A stretch of DNA of 64,000 bases from Acidobacteriota bacterium (GCA_028872955.1 JAGWNX010000005.1:24516-88515); one strand, 5' to 3'. Shown: positions 1 through 9,354, numbered from the stretch's first letter. Notes: generated by a model from the letters alone, not told the origin. Made by a program: numbers and translations.

Positions 1-209
1 CGACGCTCCGCCTGCTCAAACAGCGAGGAGAGGATGCCGGCCAGCGCCACAGCCAGCCCCAGCACCAGGAATCCAAGCCCCATGGTGCGCCACAGCGCCG
101 CATCGCCCGGCGACCCAGGCTGCTGCGCGATATTCGTAAGCGAGATAATGCCGGAGACGGCAGCCAGAGCAACCAGTGTGCCAGCCAGAATGTAGAGATT
201 GCGCCCCAT
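1..209 (-). CDS. Small membrane protein, C-terminus cut by window edge
   Basis: The reading frame begins with ATG at 209 and stays open to base 1, giving 69 residues that start MGRNLYILAGTLVALAAVSG. Two hydrophobic segments (about residues 5-23 and 43-63) separated by a short polar loop containing QQPGSPGD indicate a two-helix inner-membrane protein, at least in the visible part. The end after FEQAERR lies outside the window. I do not recognise the family. Its upstream neighbour, the lactonase at 278, is on the same strand, but a 9-bp hairpin lies between them, so co-transcription is uncertain. Confidence 0.6.
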   Translation of the reverse strand, partial: MGRNLYILAGTLVALAAVSGIISLTNIAQQPGSPGDAALWRTMGLGFLVLGLAVALAGILSSLFEQAER

Positions 210-233
210 CAACTCTTATTCTACGGGGCAATC

Positions 234-265
234 GGCCTGCGGCGCAGCCACGCACTCCGCAGGCC
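234..265. other. Intergenic hairpin, terminator-like
   Basis: GGCCTGCGG (234-242) and CCGCAGGCC (257-265) are perfectly complementary with a 14-base loop. The hairpin follows the stop codon of the minus-strand lactonase gene. No run of T follows on either strand, so it is only terminator-like; it could also stabilise the 3' end of the lactonase mRNA. Confidence 0.4.
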
Positions 266-277
266 TGCCCTTGGCGG

Positions 278-1471
278 CTAGGCGAACAGGACGCAGGAGG
301 GCACCTTGACCTCCACAGCCGCGCCCGTATCGGTCAACAGGCCTGTCTTCGCATCGCGAGCGAACACGGCCACCTGGTTGGAGAACTGCCGGGCCACCAC
401 CAGGAAGCGGTTATCTGGCGACACCGCGAAGTGGCGCGCCTCCTTACCGCCCAGCGGCGTACGGCCCGCCAGAGTCAACTTGCCACCGGCGCCGACGGCA
501 AAGGTCAGCAGCTCCTCCACTGCGCCACGGTTGCAGGCGTACAGATACTTTGCTGTACGGTCAAAGACCACCTCGCCGGCGCGATTATTGGCCACATCGC
601 CGCCCGGCGGCAGCGTGGGCACCGTGTCCAGCAGGGTCAGCTTCCCGGCCGCGTCATCCCACGCCAGCTGCGTGATGGTGGAGTCGATCTCATTGATGGA
701 GTACGCCCACTTACCGTTGGGGTGAAAGGCGGTGTGGCGCGGTCCGGAGCCCGGCGCTGCCTGGAAGTGAGGCGGATCGTTCGGCTCCAGCCGGGCCGTT
801 GCCGCGTCCAGCTTGTAGACGCGAATCTGGTCTGTACCCAGGTCGTTGATGAGCACAAAGCGATTGCCGGGCGCGATGGCGACGCCATGCGCGTGCGGGC
901 TGGTCTGGCGCGAGGCGTTCGGGCCGTGTCCCTCCAGCTGCAACTGCGTCACCGGACCAGAGAGTCTGCCCTGCGGCGAGATGTGGTAGCTGGCCACCCG
1001 GCCGCTGCCATAACTCGCAGTCACCAGCGCGCGGTGGGTGTGGTCGATACCGGTGTGGACAAAGTCAAAGTGGTCCGTGTCGATCGAGTTCACCAGCTCC
1101 AGGTCACCACCGTGCGCAATGCGGTATGAACTGAGCCGGGCCTTGCCCTCGCCCAGCTGATGCCCGGCAAACAGATAGCGCTCTGCGCCGATCTGCGCAA
1201 GGGCAGGAAAGCCCGCCGAGTGCACGGGTGCGGCCACGCGCAGGTTGCGCAAAGCACCCGCCTTCGCATCCCAACGCGCGACAAAAACACCATCGCCGCC
1301 GGCGGTGTTGTCTGTGGTGCCAATGTAGACCATGGTCCCTGCCTCCTGCGGCTCTGCAACCAGGCTCGATGAGCCCAGCGTAACGGTGGCAACTGCGGCG
1401 GAGGCGAGCGAAACGAAAGAACGTCGCGACAAAGAGGATGCTTCAGAAGCTGAGTGCGGCAGAACAGGCAT
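278..1471 (-). CDS. Exported lactonase-family beta-propeller (Pgl / 3-carboxymuconate cyclase type)
   Basis: 397 aa. The N-terminus contains SRRSFV followed by an alanine-rich hydrophobic stretch, a plausible Tat signal, so the protein is probably folded in the cytoplasm and then exported. The mature part begins near MVYIGTTDNTAGGDGVFVAR and shows repeated propeller-blade motifs such as PRHTAFHPNGKWAYSINE and ARHFAVSPDNRFLVVARQ, typical of the COG2706 lactonase family (seven-bladed propellers related to 6-phosphogluconolactonase and cis,cis-muconate lactonising enzymes). I chose ATG 1471 because GGAG lies 7-10 bases upstream; a longer frame to 1531 lacks this site and would bury the signal peptide. 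The substrate cannot be read from sequence, and an exported form argues against a simple role in the pentose phosphate pathway. Confidence 0.85.
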   Translation of the reverse strand: MPVLPHSASEASSLSRRSFVSLASAAVATVTLGSSSLVAEPQEAGTMVYIGTTDNTAGGDGVFVARWDAKAGALRNLRVAAPVHSAGFPALAQIGAERYLFAGHQLGEGKARLSSYRIAHGGDLELVNSIDTDHFDFVHTGIDHTHRALVTASYGSGRVASYHISPQGRLSGPVTQLQLEGHGPNASRQTSPHAHGVAIAPGNRFVLINDLGTDQIRVYKLDAATARLEPNDPPHFQAAPGSGPRHTAFHPNGKWAYSINEIDSTITQLAWDDAAGKLTLLDTVPTLPPGGDVANNRAGEVVFDRTAKYLYACNRGAVEELLTFAVGAGGKLTLAGRTPLGGKEARHFAVSPDNRFLVVARQFSNQVAVFARDAKTGLLTDTGAAVEVKVPSCVLFA

Positions 1472-1524
1472 GGTTGTCTCCGCGCAACATGCTAGCGCAT
1501 TGCAGCGGCTTGCGCGAGCCTGCG

Positions 1525-3621
1525 TTAACAATGCTCGGTGAAGAAGCGCTCCACATCCGCAATCTCCTGGGTCACGCGGTACGGCGGCAACGAGTCCAGA
1601 AAAATACGGCCATAGCGCTGCCGCTGGATGCGCGGATCCAGCAGCATCAGCACCCCGCGGTCATTCAGTCCGCGAATCAGGCGGCCAAAGCCTTGCTTCA
1701 GTGCAATGACGGCGCTGGGCACCTGGTAGTCAAAGAACGGCTTGCCCCCGCTGCTCTCAATCGCGTTCATGCGCGCCTTCACCACCGGGTCCGTCGGCAC
1801 AGCAAAGGGCAGGCGATCAATGATCACGCAGGAGAGCTGCTCGCCCTGCACATCCACCCCTTGCCAGAAGCTGGACGTGCCAAACAACACCGCGTTGGGC
1901 GTGTCGCGGAACTGCTGCAGCAGGACATGACGGGGTGCGGTGCCGTGCAGCAGTAACGGGTAGGGCAGCTCGGCCAGCAGCCGATCATGCACCTCGCGCA
2001 TCTGTTTGTAACTGGTAAAGAGACAAAAGGCGCGGCCTGCGGTGATCTCCAGCAGGCGACGTATGCGCTCAATCGCTCGCTGCTGGAACTCCGGCTCACG
2101 GGGGTCAGGCATGTTGGGCGGCAGATACAGCAGCGCCTGACGAGCGTATTGAAAGTGGCTGGGCACAACCAGCTCGCGCGTGCCCACGTCCAGCCCCAGC
2201 CGCTTGCGGAGGTGCGCAAGCGGCGATGGGTTGGCTGCACCGGCAGCCGCGGCCACGGTCAGCGTGGCGGAGGTCAACACCACCGAGGGAAACTGCTGAA
2301 ACAGCGCTGCGCTCAGCAGCTCAGAGACGTCGATGGGCGTGGCCTGCAGATGGGTATGGAAGGCCGCGGCCTGCCCGCCGCCACGCGCTGCATTGCGCAC
2401 GCCGCCCGCCACACGCCGTTCGATCCAGAACACGGTGTTCGGGTCGGTGGACTCCAGCAGAAACCGCAGGTGCTGTTTGATGTCTGCCGCACGCTTGCGC
2501 AAGCCCGGGGCCTCGTCCACATTGCGTAGCGCGTCCAGCTCACCCTCCAGCCGGGTCAGCGCATTCACTGCGCTCAGGTAGCTATCGCCGCTCTCCTCCA
2601 GGAATATCTCGCGCTGCTCAAACGGAATCCTGCCCGGCGCGGGCGGGGCAAGGGGCTCCTCCGCAGGCAGCGAGCCGAAGAACATCCGCGCGCGCTCCTT
2701 CACGGTGGTGCAGGCGTTCACAAGGGCGGACGACAAGGCATCGCGCGCCTTCAACATCGCCTCCACATCGCGGGTCAGCTCCTCCACGCGCTGGGTGGAG
2801 AGCCCAATGCCGAAGTAGCTGGACGCCACCTCCTCCAACTCATGCGCCTCGTCAAAGATCACCGCAGCGGCCTCCGGCAGGATGCCCGCGTCAGGCGCAT
2901 TCGCCGCCTGCTGCTTGATCGAGAGGTCTGCAAAGAAGAGGTGGTGATTGACGATGATGATCTCCGACTCCATCGCCTTGCGCCGCATCGACGTGATGAA
3001 GCATTTCTCCCAGTCCGGGCAGGACTGGCCCAGGCAGGCCTCCGAGCGCGCGTCCAGCTTCTGCCACAGGGCAGAGCTCTCGGGCAGCGTGTCGATCTCA
3101 GCACGGTCGCCGGTCTCGGTCGTGCGCTCCCACTGGGCGATGTGGTGGAACTGATCGATCTCCTCCAGCCCAGTCAAAATGGGGTTACTGCGCAGCGCAT
3201 ACAGCTTGTGCTTGCACAGGTAGTTGCTGCGCCCCTTCATGTAACAGACACGCAACGGCCCATAGCCGGCGTGTAGCACCGACTCCAGAAAAGGCACGTC
3301 CTTGAAGTAGAGCTGCTCCTGCAGATTCTTGGTGCCGGTAGAGATGATGACGCGCTGCTGACGCTGCCGAGCCAGGCGTAGCGCCGGCAGCAGGTAGGCA
3401 AGCGTCTTGCCGGTACCGGTGCCGGCCTCCACAATCAGGTGGTGGCGCTGCTCCAGCGCAGCCTCCACGGCCCGCGCCATCTCATACTGCCCCGGCCGAT
3501 GCTCAAAGGCCAGCGACGACTGCGACAAGATGCCGCCGGGCGCAAAAAAAGCATGCAGCGTCGGCAGCTCGGTCGGTGGATCCAAGCTGGCAGCAGGCGC
3601 GATCTGGATGGGAGCAGACAC
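1525..3621 (-). CDS. dinG: ATP-dependent DNA helicase, DinG/YoaA (XPD-like) family
   Basis: 698 aa, GTG start. A Q-like motif RPGQYEMA (about 42-49) precedes Walker A EAGTGTGKT (65-73). The Walker B box is IFDEAH. Cysteines in NYLC, EACLGQSC and WEKC match the four-Cys iron-sulfur cluster of the XPD/DinG superfamily. C-terminal motifs LFGTSSFWQGVDVQGE and QGFGRLIRGLNDRG complete the second RecA fold. Family members unwind DNA 5'-3' in repair and R-loop resolution. The gene is divergent from der across a 151-base gap. Its stop (1525) is followed 53 bases on by the lactonase start, so the two may share a transcript. Confidence 0.92.
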   Translation of the reverse strand: MSAPIQIAPAASLDPPTELPTLHAFFAPGGILSQSSLAFEHRPGQYEMARAVEAALEQRHHLIVEAGTGTGKTLAYLLPALRLARQRQQRVIISTGTKNLQEQLYFKDVPFLESVLHAGYGPLRVCYMKGRSNYLCKHKLYALRSNPILTGLEEIDQFHHIAQWERTTETGDRAEIDTLPESSALWQKLDARSEACLGQSCPDWEKCFITSMRRKAMESEIIIVNHHLFFADLSIKQQAANAPDAGILPEAAAVIFDEAHELEEVASSYFGIGLSTQRVEELTRDVEAMLKARDALSSALVNACTTVKERARMFFGSLPAEEPLAPPAPGRIPFEQREIFLEESGDSYLSAVNALTRLEGELDALRNVDEAPGLRKRAADIKQHLRFLLESTDPNTVFWIERRVAGGVRNAARGGGQAAAFHTHLQATPIDVSELLSAALFQQFPSVVLTSATLTVAAAAGAANPSPLAHLRKRLGLDVGTRELVVPSHFQYARQALLYLPPNMPDPREPEFQQRAIERIRRLLEITAGRAFCLFTSYKQMREVHDRLLAELPYPLLLHGTAPRHVLLQQFRDTPNAVLFGTSSFWQGVDVQGEQLSCVIIDRLPFAVPTDPVVKARMNAIESSGGKPFFDYQVPSAVIALKQGFGRLIRGLNDRGVLMLLDPRIQRQRYGRIFLDSLPPYRVTQEIADVERFFTEHC

Positions 3622-3706
3622 GTCGTTGAAGGGCGCACTGCGAAAGGCAGCACTGTCGCTATGATATTCGTATTTTCTTCGATGACGATCTGGCGGCTCG
3701 ACTGCG

Positions 3707-3733
3707 TTGCAATCCCGCTTCCCTCCCTATAAT
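3707..3733 (+). promoter_or_regulatory. Sigma-70-type promoter for der
   Basis: A perfect TATAAT lies at 3728-3733. The best -35 candidate is TTGCAA at 3707-3712, with a rather short 15-base spacer. Transcription would begin near 3740, which excludes the in-frame start at 3707 and supports ATG 3773 for der. Confidence 0.55.
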
Positions 3734-3772
3734 GGAAGATGGCGCTTCAGCGTCACAAGAAGGCAGGCATCT

Positions 3773-5629
3773 ATGGCGCAGGGTAAGAAGCGATTAGGTA
3801 AAAAGCACCGGCAGGCGAGCACGCGCCCGAAGCAGGGACGTGCGCCCAAGGCTGCCCCGGTTACCGGAGCCGTTGCCCCCAAGAAGCGCAAGGCCATCGC
3901 ATCGCAACTGACTGAGGCCGCCCGCAAGAAGCGCCTGCCCAGGCAGTCGCCGGAGAACGAGACCCGCCAGACCATCGCCCCGGCCACGCCGCGCCAGGCA
4001 GGCATCGTCGGTCGGCAGACGCCGCGGCTGGAGAACGTCGCTGGCCGCGGAGAGCGAATTCTGGACGACGACGCACAGCAGGAGCGCGACTGGCGCGCCA
4101 TGGAGCTGGTGGCAGCGCAGATGGAGCTGGAAGCCGCCAAGGCCGCGCAAAGCCTGCCGCTGATCGCGATCTGCGGCCGCCCCAACGTGGGCAAAAGCAC
4201 CCTGTTCAATCGCCTGACCGGCAGTCGCCGCTCCATCGTCGGCGACGAGCCCGGCATCACCCGCGACCGCATCTACGGCACCATCGAGTGGATGGGCCGC
4301 GATGCCCGCATCGTAGACACCGGCGGCGTCGTGCCGGACGATGAAGAGCTGATCCCCAGCGAGATCTTCCGCCAGGCACGCGTTGGGCTGGAAGAAGCGG
4401 ACGCGATCGTGATGGTGGTGGATGGCCGCACCGAGCTCGCCTCGCCGGACATGGAACTGGCACGCCTGCTGCTGCGCGGCGGCAAGCCCTGCTTCCTGGC
4501 CGTCAACAAGATGGACGCCGAGTCTTTGCTGGCCGGCGCAGAGAACTTTCGCCGCCTCGGCTTTCGTAATGTCGTACCCATCTCTGCAGAACACGGCAAC
4601 GGCATCGGCGACCTGCTGGACGAATTGTTTGCCGTGCTGCCCGAGGCACGCGAGCCAGAGCCCGACGCGGTGATGCTGACCGCCGAAGACGAGATGGCCG
4701 AGGACGAAGATGGCCCGAGCTACGCGCCGGAGTCCGCTGCGGCCCCGGTGCGCGAACGCAAGCTGCGCTCGCACGGCGAACATAAGCCGCAGGAGACAAA
4801 GGTCGCCATCATCGGCCGACCCAACGTAGGCAAGAGCACACTGCTGAACGCGCTGACAGGCACCCAACGCGCCATCGTCAGCCCCATCGCCGGAACCACG
4901 CGCGACGCCGTCGACGAAGTGGTGGAGCGCGGCGGACACAGCTTTCGCTTTGTGGACACGGCGGGCATCCGGCGCAAGGGCAAGACCAAGCTGATGGCCG
5001 AGAAGCTCAGCGTCATTATGGCGCGCAAGCACCTGGAGGCCGCCGACGTGAGCCTGCTGGTGATTGACGCAACCGAGGGCGTGGCGGCCCTGGACGCCAA
5101 CATCGGCGGCTACGCGCACGAGAGCGGCAGGAGCGTCGTCATCGTCATCAACAAGTGGGACCTGATGACCACGACCGGCAAGGATGGCATGCGCCTGTTT
5201 GACGGTAAGCCGCCTGCGGACAAAAAGGTCTACGAGCAGCAGGTGCGTGATGCGTTGAAGTACCTGGACTACGCCCCCGTGCTCTTCATCTCGGCAGCGG
5301 AACACAAGAACATCGACTCCGTCTTCAAAAAGGTAGAGCTGGTAGCCAACGAGCGGCGCAAGCGCGTCACCACCGGCCAGATGAACCGCTTCCTCGACCG
5401 CGTAGACTTTCAAAAAGCCAGCGTGCCGATGAAGAAGCGCGTGCGCATCTACTACATGACCCAGGCCGCCGTTGCCCCGCCCACCTTTGTCCTGTTCACA
5501 GACAAAGACGTGAAGCTTCACTTCAGCTTTGAGCGCTTTCTGGAGAATCAGATACGCGAGAGCTTCGGCTTTATCGGCACGCCCATCTGGTTCAAGGTGA
5601 AGGCGCGCAACAAGAAGAAGGAAGAGTGA
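3773..5629 (+). CDS. der: Ribosome-biogenesis GTPase Der (EngA) with long basic N-terminal extension
   Basis: 618 aa. Two consecutive GTPase domains are visible: G1 GRPNVGKSTLFNRLTG near residue 134 with DTGG and NKMD, and G1 GRPNVGKSTLLNALTG near residue 347 with DTAG and NKWD. The C-terminal KH-like domain ends in VKARNKKKEE. Der assembles the 50S ribosomal subunit. Typical Der is about 440-490 aa; here some 130 residues rich in Lys, Arg, Ala and Gln precede the first GTPase domain (MAQGKKRLGKKHRQAS...). An acidic linker (EDEMAEDEDG) joins the two G domains. ATG 3773 is preferred because a consensus -10 box sits 40 bases upstream. The stop overlaps the GTG of the next gene (GTGA), implying translational coupling. 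Confidence 0.95.
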   Translation: MAQGKKRLGKKHRQASTRPKQGRAPKAAPVTGAVAPKKRKAIASQLTEAARKKRLPRQSPENETRQTIAPATPRQAGIVGRQTPRLENVAGRGERILDDDAQQERDWRAMELVAAQMELEAAKAAQSLPLIAICGRPNVGKSTLFNRLTGSRRSIVGDEPGITRDRIYGTIEWMGRDARIVDTGGVVPDDEELIPSEIFRQARVGLEEADAIVMVVDGRTELASPDMELARLLLRGGKPCFLAVNKMDAESLLAGAENFRRLGFRNVVPISAEHGNGIGDLLDELFAVLPEAREPEPDAVMLTAEDEMAEDEDGPSYAPESAAAPVRERKLRSHGEHKPQETKVAIIGRPNVGKSTLLNALTGTQRAIVSPIAGTTRDAVDEVVERGGHSFRFVDTAGIRRKGKTKLMAEKLSVIMARKHLEAADVSLLVIDATEGVAALDANIGGYAHESGRSVVIVINKWDLMTTTGKDGMRLFDGKPPADKKVYEQQVRDALKYLDYAPVLFISAAEHKNIDSVFKKVELVANERRKRVTTGQMNRFLDRVDFQKASVPMKKRVRIYYMTQAAVAPPTFVLFTDKDVKLHFSFERFLENQIRESFGFIGTPIWFKVKARNKKKEE

Positions 5630-6807
5630 CGCTGACGCAGCGCAACCCCGACGCCTCATCCGCGCAGGCTGCCGCCTTGCAGCCTGTGCAGTCAGGTACC
5701 CGCGAGTTTCGCGGAGTGCAGGCACTGCGCGGTGTGGCGGCTGCGTTGGTGGTGCTGTTTCATGCCACGCAGATATGGTCCAAGCATGCCAGCCGCGGAC
5801 TGAACAGCCTCTCCTGGGTGCGCGGCGCAGCTGGGGTCGATGTCTTCTTCGTCATCAGTGGCTTCGTCATGCTGGTCTCGTGGACAGGCAAGCAGAGTGC
5901 GCGCCCTGCCCTGGAGTTTCTGGAACGGCGCCTGGTACGGATCGTCCCACTCTACTGGGCCATGACCACCGTCGCGCTGCTGGTGCTGCTGGGTTTGGCA
6001 GGGAGCAACGGCACGGCAGACCATCCGCGGCTCACTCCGCTTTATGTAACCGCTTCGTATCTTTTTATTCCCGTGCGCGACTCGCTGGGCGAGAACTCGC
6101 CTGTGCTGCCCGTGGGCTGGACGCTCTGCTACGAGATGTTCTTCTACGCGCTGTTTGCCCTGGCCCTGGCGCTGCGTAAAGATGTAGTGCGCGTGCTTGC
6201 GCCCATCATGGTTACGCTCGCCCTGCTCAGCGTGCTGCGTCATCCGTGGTGGCCTGCCATCACACTGTTAGCCAGCCCGCTGCTGCTGGAGTTCCTCGCC
6301 GGCGTGCTGCTGGGGCAGGCCATCGTGCAGGGCCGTCGGCTTGCGCCGGGGTTGGCCTGGGCGCTGCTGGCCGCAGGCAGCCTGGCCGTGCTGGTACTGC
6401 CCGCCTATGGGCCACCCATGTTGCGCCTGCTGGGCTGGGGCCTGCCGGCCATCGCTCTGGTGAGCGGCGCGGTGATGCTGGAGCCTCAACTGGCGCCGCG
6501 CATCCCGCGCTGGGCCATCCTGCTGGGCGACTCCTCCTACTCGCTCTACCTGGTGCACCTGCCCGTGCTGTGGATGCTGGAGCCCGCTCTGGTGCGCAGC
6601 GGGCTGCTCCCGGCTGGCGTACTGGTCAATCATGTCGCGGCGGCCTCGGCACACTACCGCGTGCACCAGCTCTCCGTCATCGCCCTCTGCGTCGTCTGCG
6701 GCATGGGTGTATCGCTTGCGGTCTACCACTGGGTGGAGCAGCCCGTAAACCAGTGGCTGCGCGGCTGGCTGCGCACACGCCACCAGCGTCGCAGGCAGGC
6801 AGCCTAG
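5626..6807 (+). CDS. Membrane acyltransferase 3 family (OafA/YrhL-like)
   Basis: 393 aa, GTG start overlapping the der stop codon by four bases. The acyltransferase-3 signature is seen as REFRGVQALRGVAAALVVLFHA, then GVDVFFVISGFVM and LERRLVRIVPLYW, followed by about ten hydrophobic segments and a C-terminal HWVEQPVNQWLRG. Such integral membrane enzymes O-acylate surface polysaccharides, peptidoglycan or lipids. The acceptor is unknown. The position after der is unusual for function and probably reflects operon economy. The stop codon overlaps that of the convergent gene in the palindrome CTAG (6804-6807). Confidence 0.85.
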   Translation: MTLTQRNPDASSAQAAALQPVQSGTREFRGVQALRGVAAALVVLFHATQIWSKHASRGLNSLSWVRGAAGVDVFFVISGFVMLVSWTGKQSARPALEFLERRLVRIVPLYWAMTTVALLVLLGLAGSNGTADHPRLTPLYVTASYLFIPVRDSLGENSPVLPVGWTLCYEMFFYALFALALALRKDVVRVLAPIMVTLALLSVLRHPWWPAITLLASPLLLEFLAGVLLGQAIVQGRRLAPGLAWALLAAGSLAVLVLPAYGPPMLRLLGWGLPAIALVSGAVMLEPQLAPRIPRWAILLGDSSYSLYLVHLPVLWMLEPALVRSGLLPAGVLVNHVAAASAHYRVHQLSVIALCVVCGMGVSLAVYHWVEQPVNQWLRGWLRTRHQRRRQAA

Positions 6808-7850
6808 GCTGGCATGCCCGGCTCGGGTTGCGGCATCGGCTGCGCAGGCGGCTCCAGCAGGTCGCCAAGCACCGCATAGCGGCCGCCCAGGAAGTACAGC
6901 GCGTAAGCCTGGTAGAACAGCAGCAGCGCGCCGATCACACTGACAGCCCCTACCACTGTGACCACCAGCAGCGCCAGTGCCAGCAGCGCCAGCGTGGTGT
7001 AGGCTACAGCCTGGCCAAACAGCGCTCCGTGATACTGCAGGCGCCAGGCCAGCAGCCCCACTGCGGCCAACGGTAGCGCCGCCAGCAGGATGCCTACCGC
7101 CAGTGCCATCTCCGCCACCAGCGCCGCGCCTACGGTCAGCAGCAGCTTCATGCCCAGATAGCCAAGACAAGCGCCAGGCTCCGCACGCACCATCTGGCGT
7201 GCCTGCGCCAGTGCCTCGGTCAGCGAGGCATCCTCAAGCGCGATGCAGGGCAGCACAAAGTCGCGCAGCGCCCAGAACAGTGCCACAGTAAGGAAGATCA
7301 ACAGCAGGACGATCAGCACGAAAAACAGAATGATGGCCACCGCCGCTGGCGTAGCCGCCATAGGAGCCGTGGCCCCACCGGTGCGCGCCAGGTAGGTGAT
7401 GGGTGCGGCCAGCACAATCGTCAGAGCCACCGCTACCGCCAACACTGCCAGCAGCTTCAGCCCCACCCAGCGCCAGGTGTGAGACGCGTGCTTGCGCCAC
7501 AGCGGAGCAATCGTCGTCTCGCCCGTCGCTGTCATCTCCAGCAGCACGCACTGCATGCGTGAGCCGTAGTAGACACAGATGGCCGAGACGACCAGAAGCA
7601 CCAGCCCCAGCGCCGTAAACAGTGCCAGCAGGTGCGGCTGCATCCGCAGTGCTGCTCCTCCGCTGAACTGGCTATGTCCGCCGGAAACGCCGCGCCCGCC
7701 CAGCGGTGGCAGGTTGAACTGGCCGCCCAGCTCCGCAACCACCGCCACCAGCGAGAGCTTCAACCAGCGACGCAGCGAGTAAGGACGCAGCAACGCTTTC
7801 GTGCGTTCCAGCGCAGGGGTAAAGGCTTCCGTGGCAGAGAGGGCTCGCAT
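6804..7850 (-). CDS. Polytopic membrane protein of unknown function
   Basis: 348 aa with about six strongly hydrophobic segments, for example LLALFTALGLVLLVVSAICV, LLAVLAVAVALTIVLAAPIT and ALLALALLVVTVVGAVSVIG. The soluble N-terminus contains ATEAFTPALERTKALLRPYSLRRWLKLSLV, which resembles cytoplasmic entries of DUF4013 or glycerophosphodiesterase-membrane-domain-like proteins, but I cannot assign a family with confidence. A Gly/Ser-rich loop (GGRGVSGGHSQFSGG) follows the first helix. ATG 7850 is chosen over 7880 because it begins at the conserved-looking MRALSATEAF. It is convergent with the acyltransferase and ends a possible trmFO-containing minus-strand operon. Confidence 0.7.
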   Translation of the reverse strand: MRALSATEAFTPALERTKALLRPYSLRRWLKLSLVAVVAELGGQFNLPPLGGRGVSGGHSQFSGGAALRMQPHLLALFTALGLVLLVVSAICVYYGSRMQCVLLEMTATGETTIAPLWRKHASHTWRWVGLKLLAVLAVAVALTIVLAAPITYLARTGGATAPMAATPAAVAIILFFVLIVLLLIFLTVALFWALRDFVLPCIALEDASLTEALAQARQMVRAEPGACLGYLGMKLLLTVGAALVAEMALAVGILLAALPLAAVGLLAWRLQYHGALFGQAVAYTTLALLALALLVVTVVGAVSVIGALLLFYQAYALYFLGGRYAVLGDLLEPPAQPMPQPEPGMPA

Positions 7851-7916
7851 AGTCCGTGGCCTGCAGAGTATCGCAGCCACAACAGGAAGAGAAGCAGAAT
7901 GCGCTGTGCCGCGGGA

Positions 7917-9284
7917 TCAGCCCACGGCCAGCCACTGCCGCCAGGCCTCCAGCGCACGATCGCACTGCAGACGGTGACGCTCCTTCTTGTCCCGAATCTT
8001 GCGGCGCAGCTCCTCCTCAAGCGGAGGAATCAGGTCAAACGTAATATTCGCTGGCTGAAAGCGCTTCGCCTCGGCATGCGTAATGTAATGGGTGAGCGAG
8101 CCATTGGCGGAGAGCCGAGGTGCCGGAACAGGCTGCAGCCCACGCGCCAGCGCCGCTGCGTAGCGCCCGGCCAGCAGGCCGGAGGCGATGGACTCCGTGT
8201 AGCCCTCCACCCCGGAGAGCTGCCCGGCGATCAGGATCGACGGATGATCCCGCAGTTGCAGCGTCTCCGTCAGCAGCGAGGGCGCGTTGATATACGTGTT
8301 GCGATGAATTTGCCCGTAGCGCAGGAAGCGAGCGTTCTCCAACCCCGGAATCAGGCGAAACACCCGCGCCTGCTCGCCATACTTCAGGTGGTTCTGAAAG
8401 CCGACGATGTTGTACGAGTCAGCACGCAGATTCTCCTGCCGCAGCTGCACCACAGCGTAAGGCCATCGCCCGGTGCGTGGATTAGTCAACCCGGCTGGCT
8501 TCATCGGACCAAAGCGCAACGTCTCGGGCCCGCGCCGCGCGATCTCCTCAATGGGCAGGCAGCCCTCAAAGTACTGCGGCTGCCCGGCGGCTTCCGGCAC
8601 CTCGCTGCCTGCTTCGGGTATCTGCTCCCAGGCCTTGGGCGGCACGCGCTCGGCGGTCGTCAACGCCGCCAGAAAACGCTCATACTCCTCCCGGGTGAAC
8701 GGGCAGTTGATGTAGTCGGCTGTGCCCTTGTCCCAGCGCGCGGCCAGGTACACCTTCTCCATGTCGATCGACGAGGCGTCCACAATGGGCGAGATGGAGT
8801 CGTAGAACGCCAGATGGCCAGAGCCCGTCAGGCGCGTCAGCTCCGCCGTCAGGGCCGGACTGGTCAACGGCCCGGTGGCCAGAATCGTCAGCGTCTCGGG
8901 GTCGTTCTCGTCAAGCGTCGTTACCTCTTCGCGATGCACGGTAATGCGCGGCTCGGCGGCGATGCGCTCGGCCACTCGCTGCGAGAACAGCTCCCGATCG
9001 ACAGCCAGCGCATGCCCGGCCGGCACCGCGCTGGCATCCGCCTGCTGCAGCAGCACCGATCCTGCCAGGCGCATCTCCTGCTTCAACAGCCAGGGGGCAG
9101 AGTTCTCTGACTCCGACTTCAGCGAGTTCGAACATACCAGTTCGGCAAAGTCCGCCGTCAGGTGGGCCTCCGTCGAGCGGTGCGGCCGCATCTCGTACAG
9201 CGCCACCTCGCAGCCCTGCGCCGCAGCCTGCAGCGCAGCCTCCGGGCCCGCCAACCCGCCGCCAATCACCTTCACCTTCTTCAT
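7917..9284 (-). CDS. trmFO: tRNA (uracil-54-C5)-methyltransferase, folate/FAD-dependent
   Basis: 455 aa. The N-terminal FAD-binding motif KVIGGGLAGPEAALQAA is followed by YEMRP and the family-typical CSNSLKSE. Further conserved blocks are FYDSISPIVDASSID, PFTREEYE, FEGCLPIEEIARRG and FRLIPGLENARFLRYGQIHRNTYI. TrmFO makes m5U54 in the T-loop of tRNA using methylenetetrahydrofolate, in place of SAM-dependent TrmA. ATG 9284 has GAGGGG five bases upstream; the frame extends to 9311 without such a site. The next gene upstream is 71 bases away. Confidence 0.95.
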   Translation of the reverse strand: MKKVKVIGGGLAGPEAALQAAAQGCEVALYEMRPHRSTEAHLTADFAELVCSNSLKSESENSAPWLLKQEMRLAGSVLLQQADASAVPAGHALAVDRELFSQRVAERIAAEPRITVHREEVTTLDENDPETLTILATGPLTSPALTAELTRLTGSGHLAFYDSISPIVDASSIDMEKVYLAARWDKGTADYINCPFTREEYERFLAALTTAERVPPKAWEQIPEAGSEVPEAAGQPQYFEGCLPIEEIARRGPETLRFGPMKPAGLTNPRTGRWPYAVVQLRQENLRADSYNIVGFQNHLKYGEQARVFRLIPGLENARFLRYGQIHRNTYINAPSLLTETLQLRDHPSILIAGQLSGVEGYTESIASGLLAGRYAAALARGLQPVPAPRLSANGSLTHYITHAEAKRFQPANITFDLIPPLEEELRRKIRDKKERHRLQCDRALEAWRQWLAVG

Positions 9285-9354
9285 CGAACCCCTCAGACGC
9301 AAAGACGCCAATCTCCATTGTAGAGAAGGGCGATGCAGGCCAACGCCAGCCTGG

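Noticed and set aside
16..255. 79-codon minus-strand frame at the left edge
   Set aside because: It is out of phase with the hydrophobic frame starting at ATG 209, which reads as a normal membrane protein.
3794..5725. 643-codon minus-strand frame opposite der
   Set aside because: Long antisense frames arise from GC-rich third positions; the sequence shows no domain and lies fully on the complement of a certain gene.
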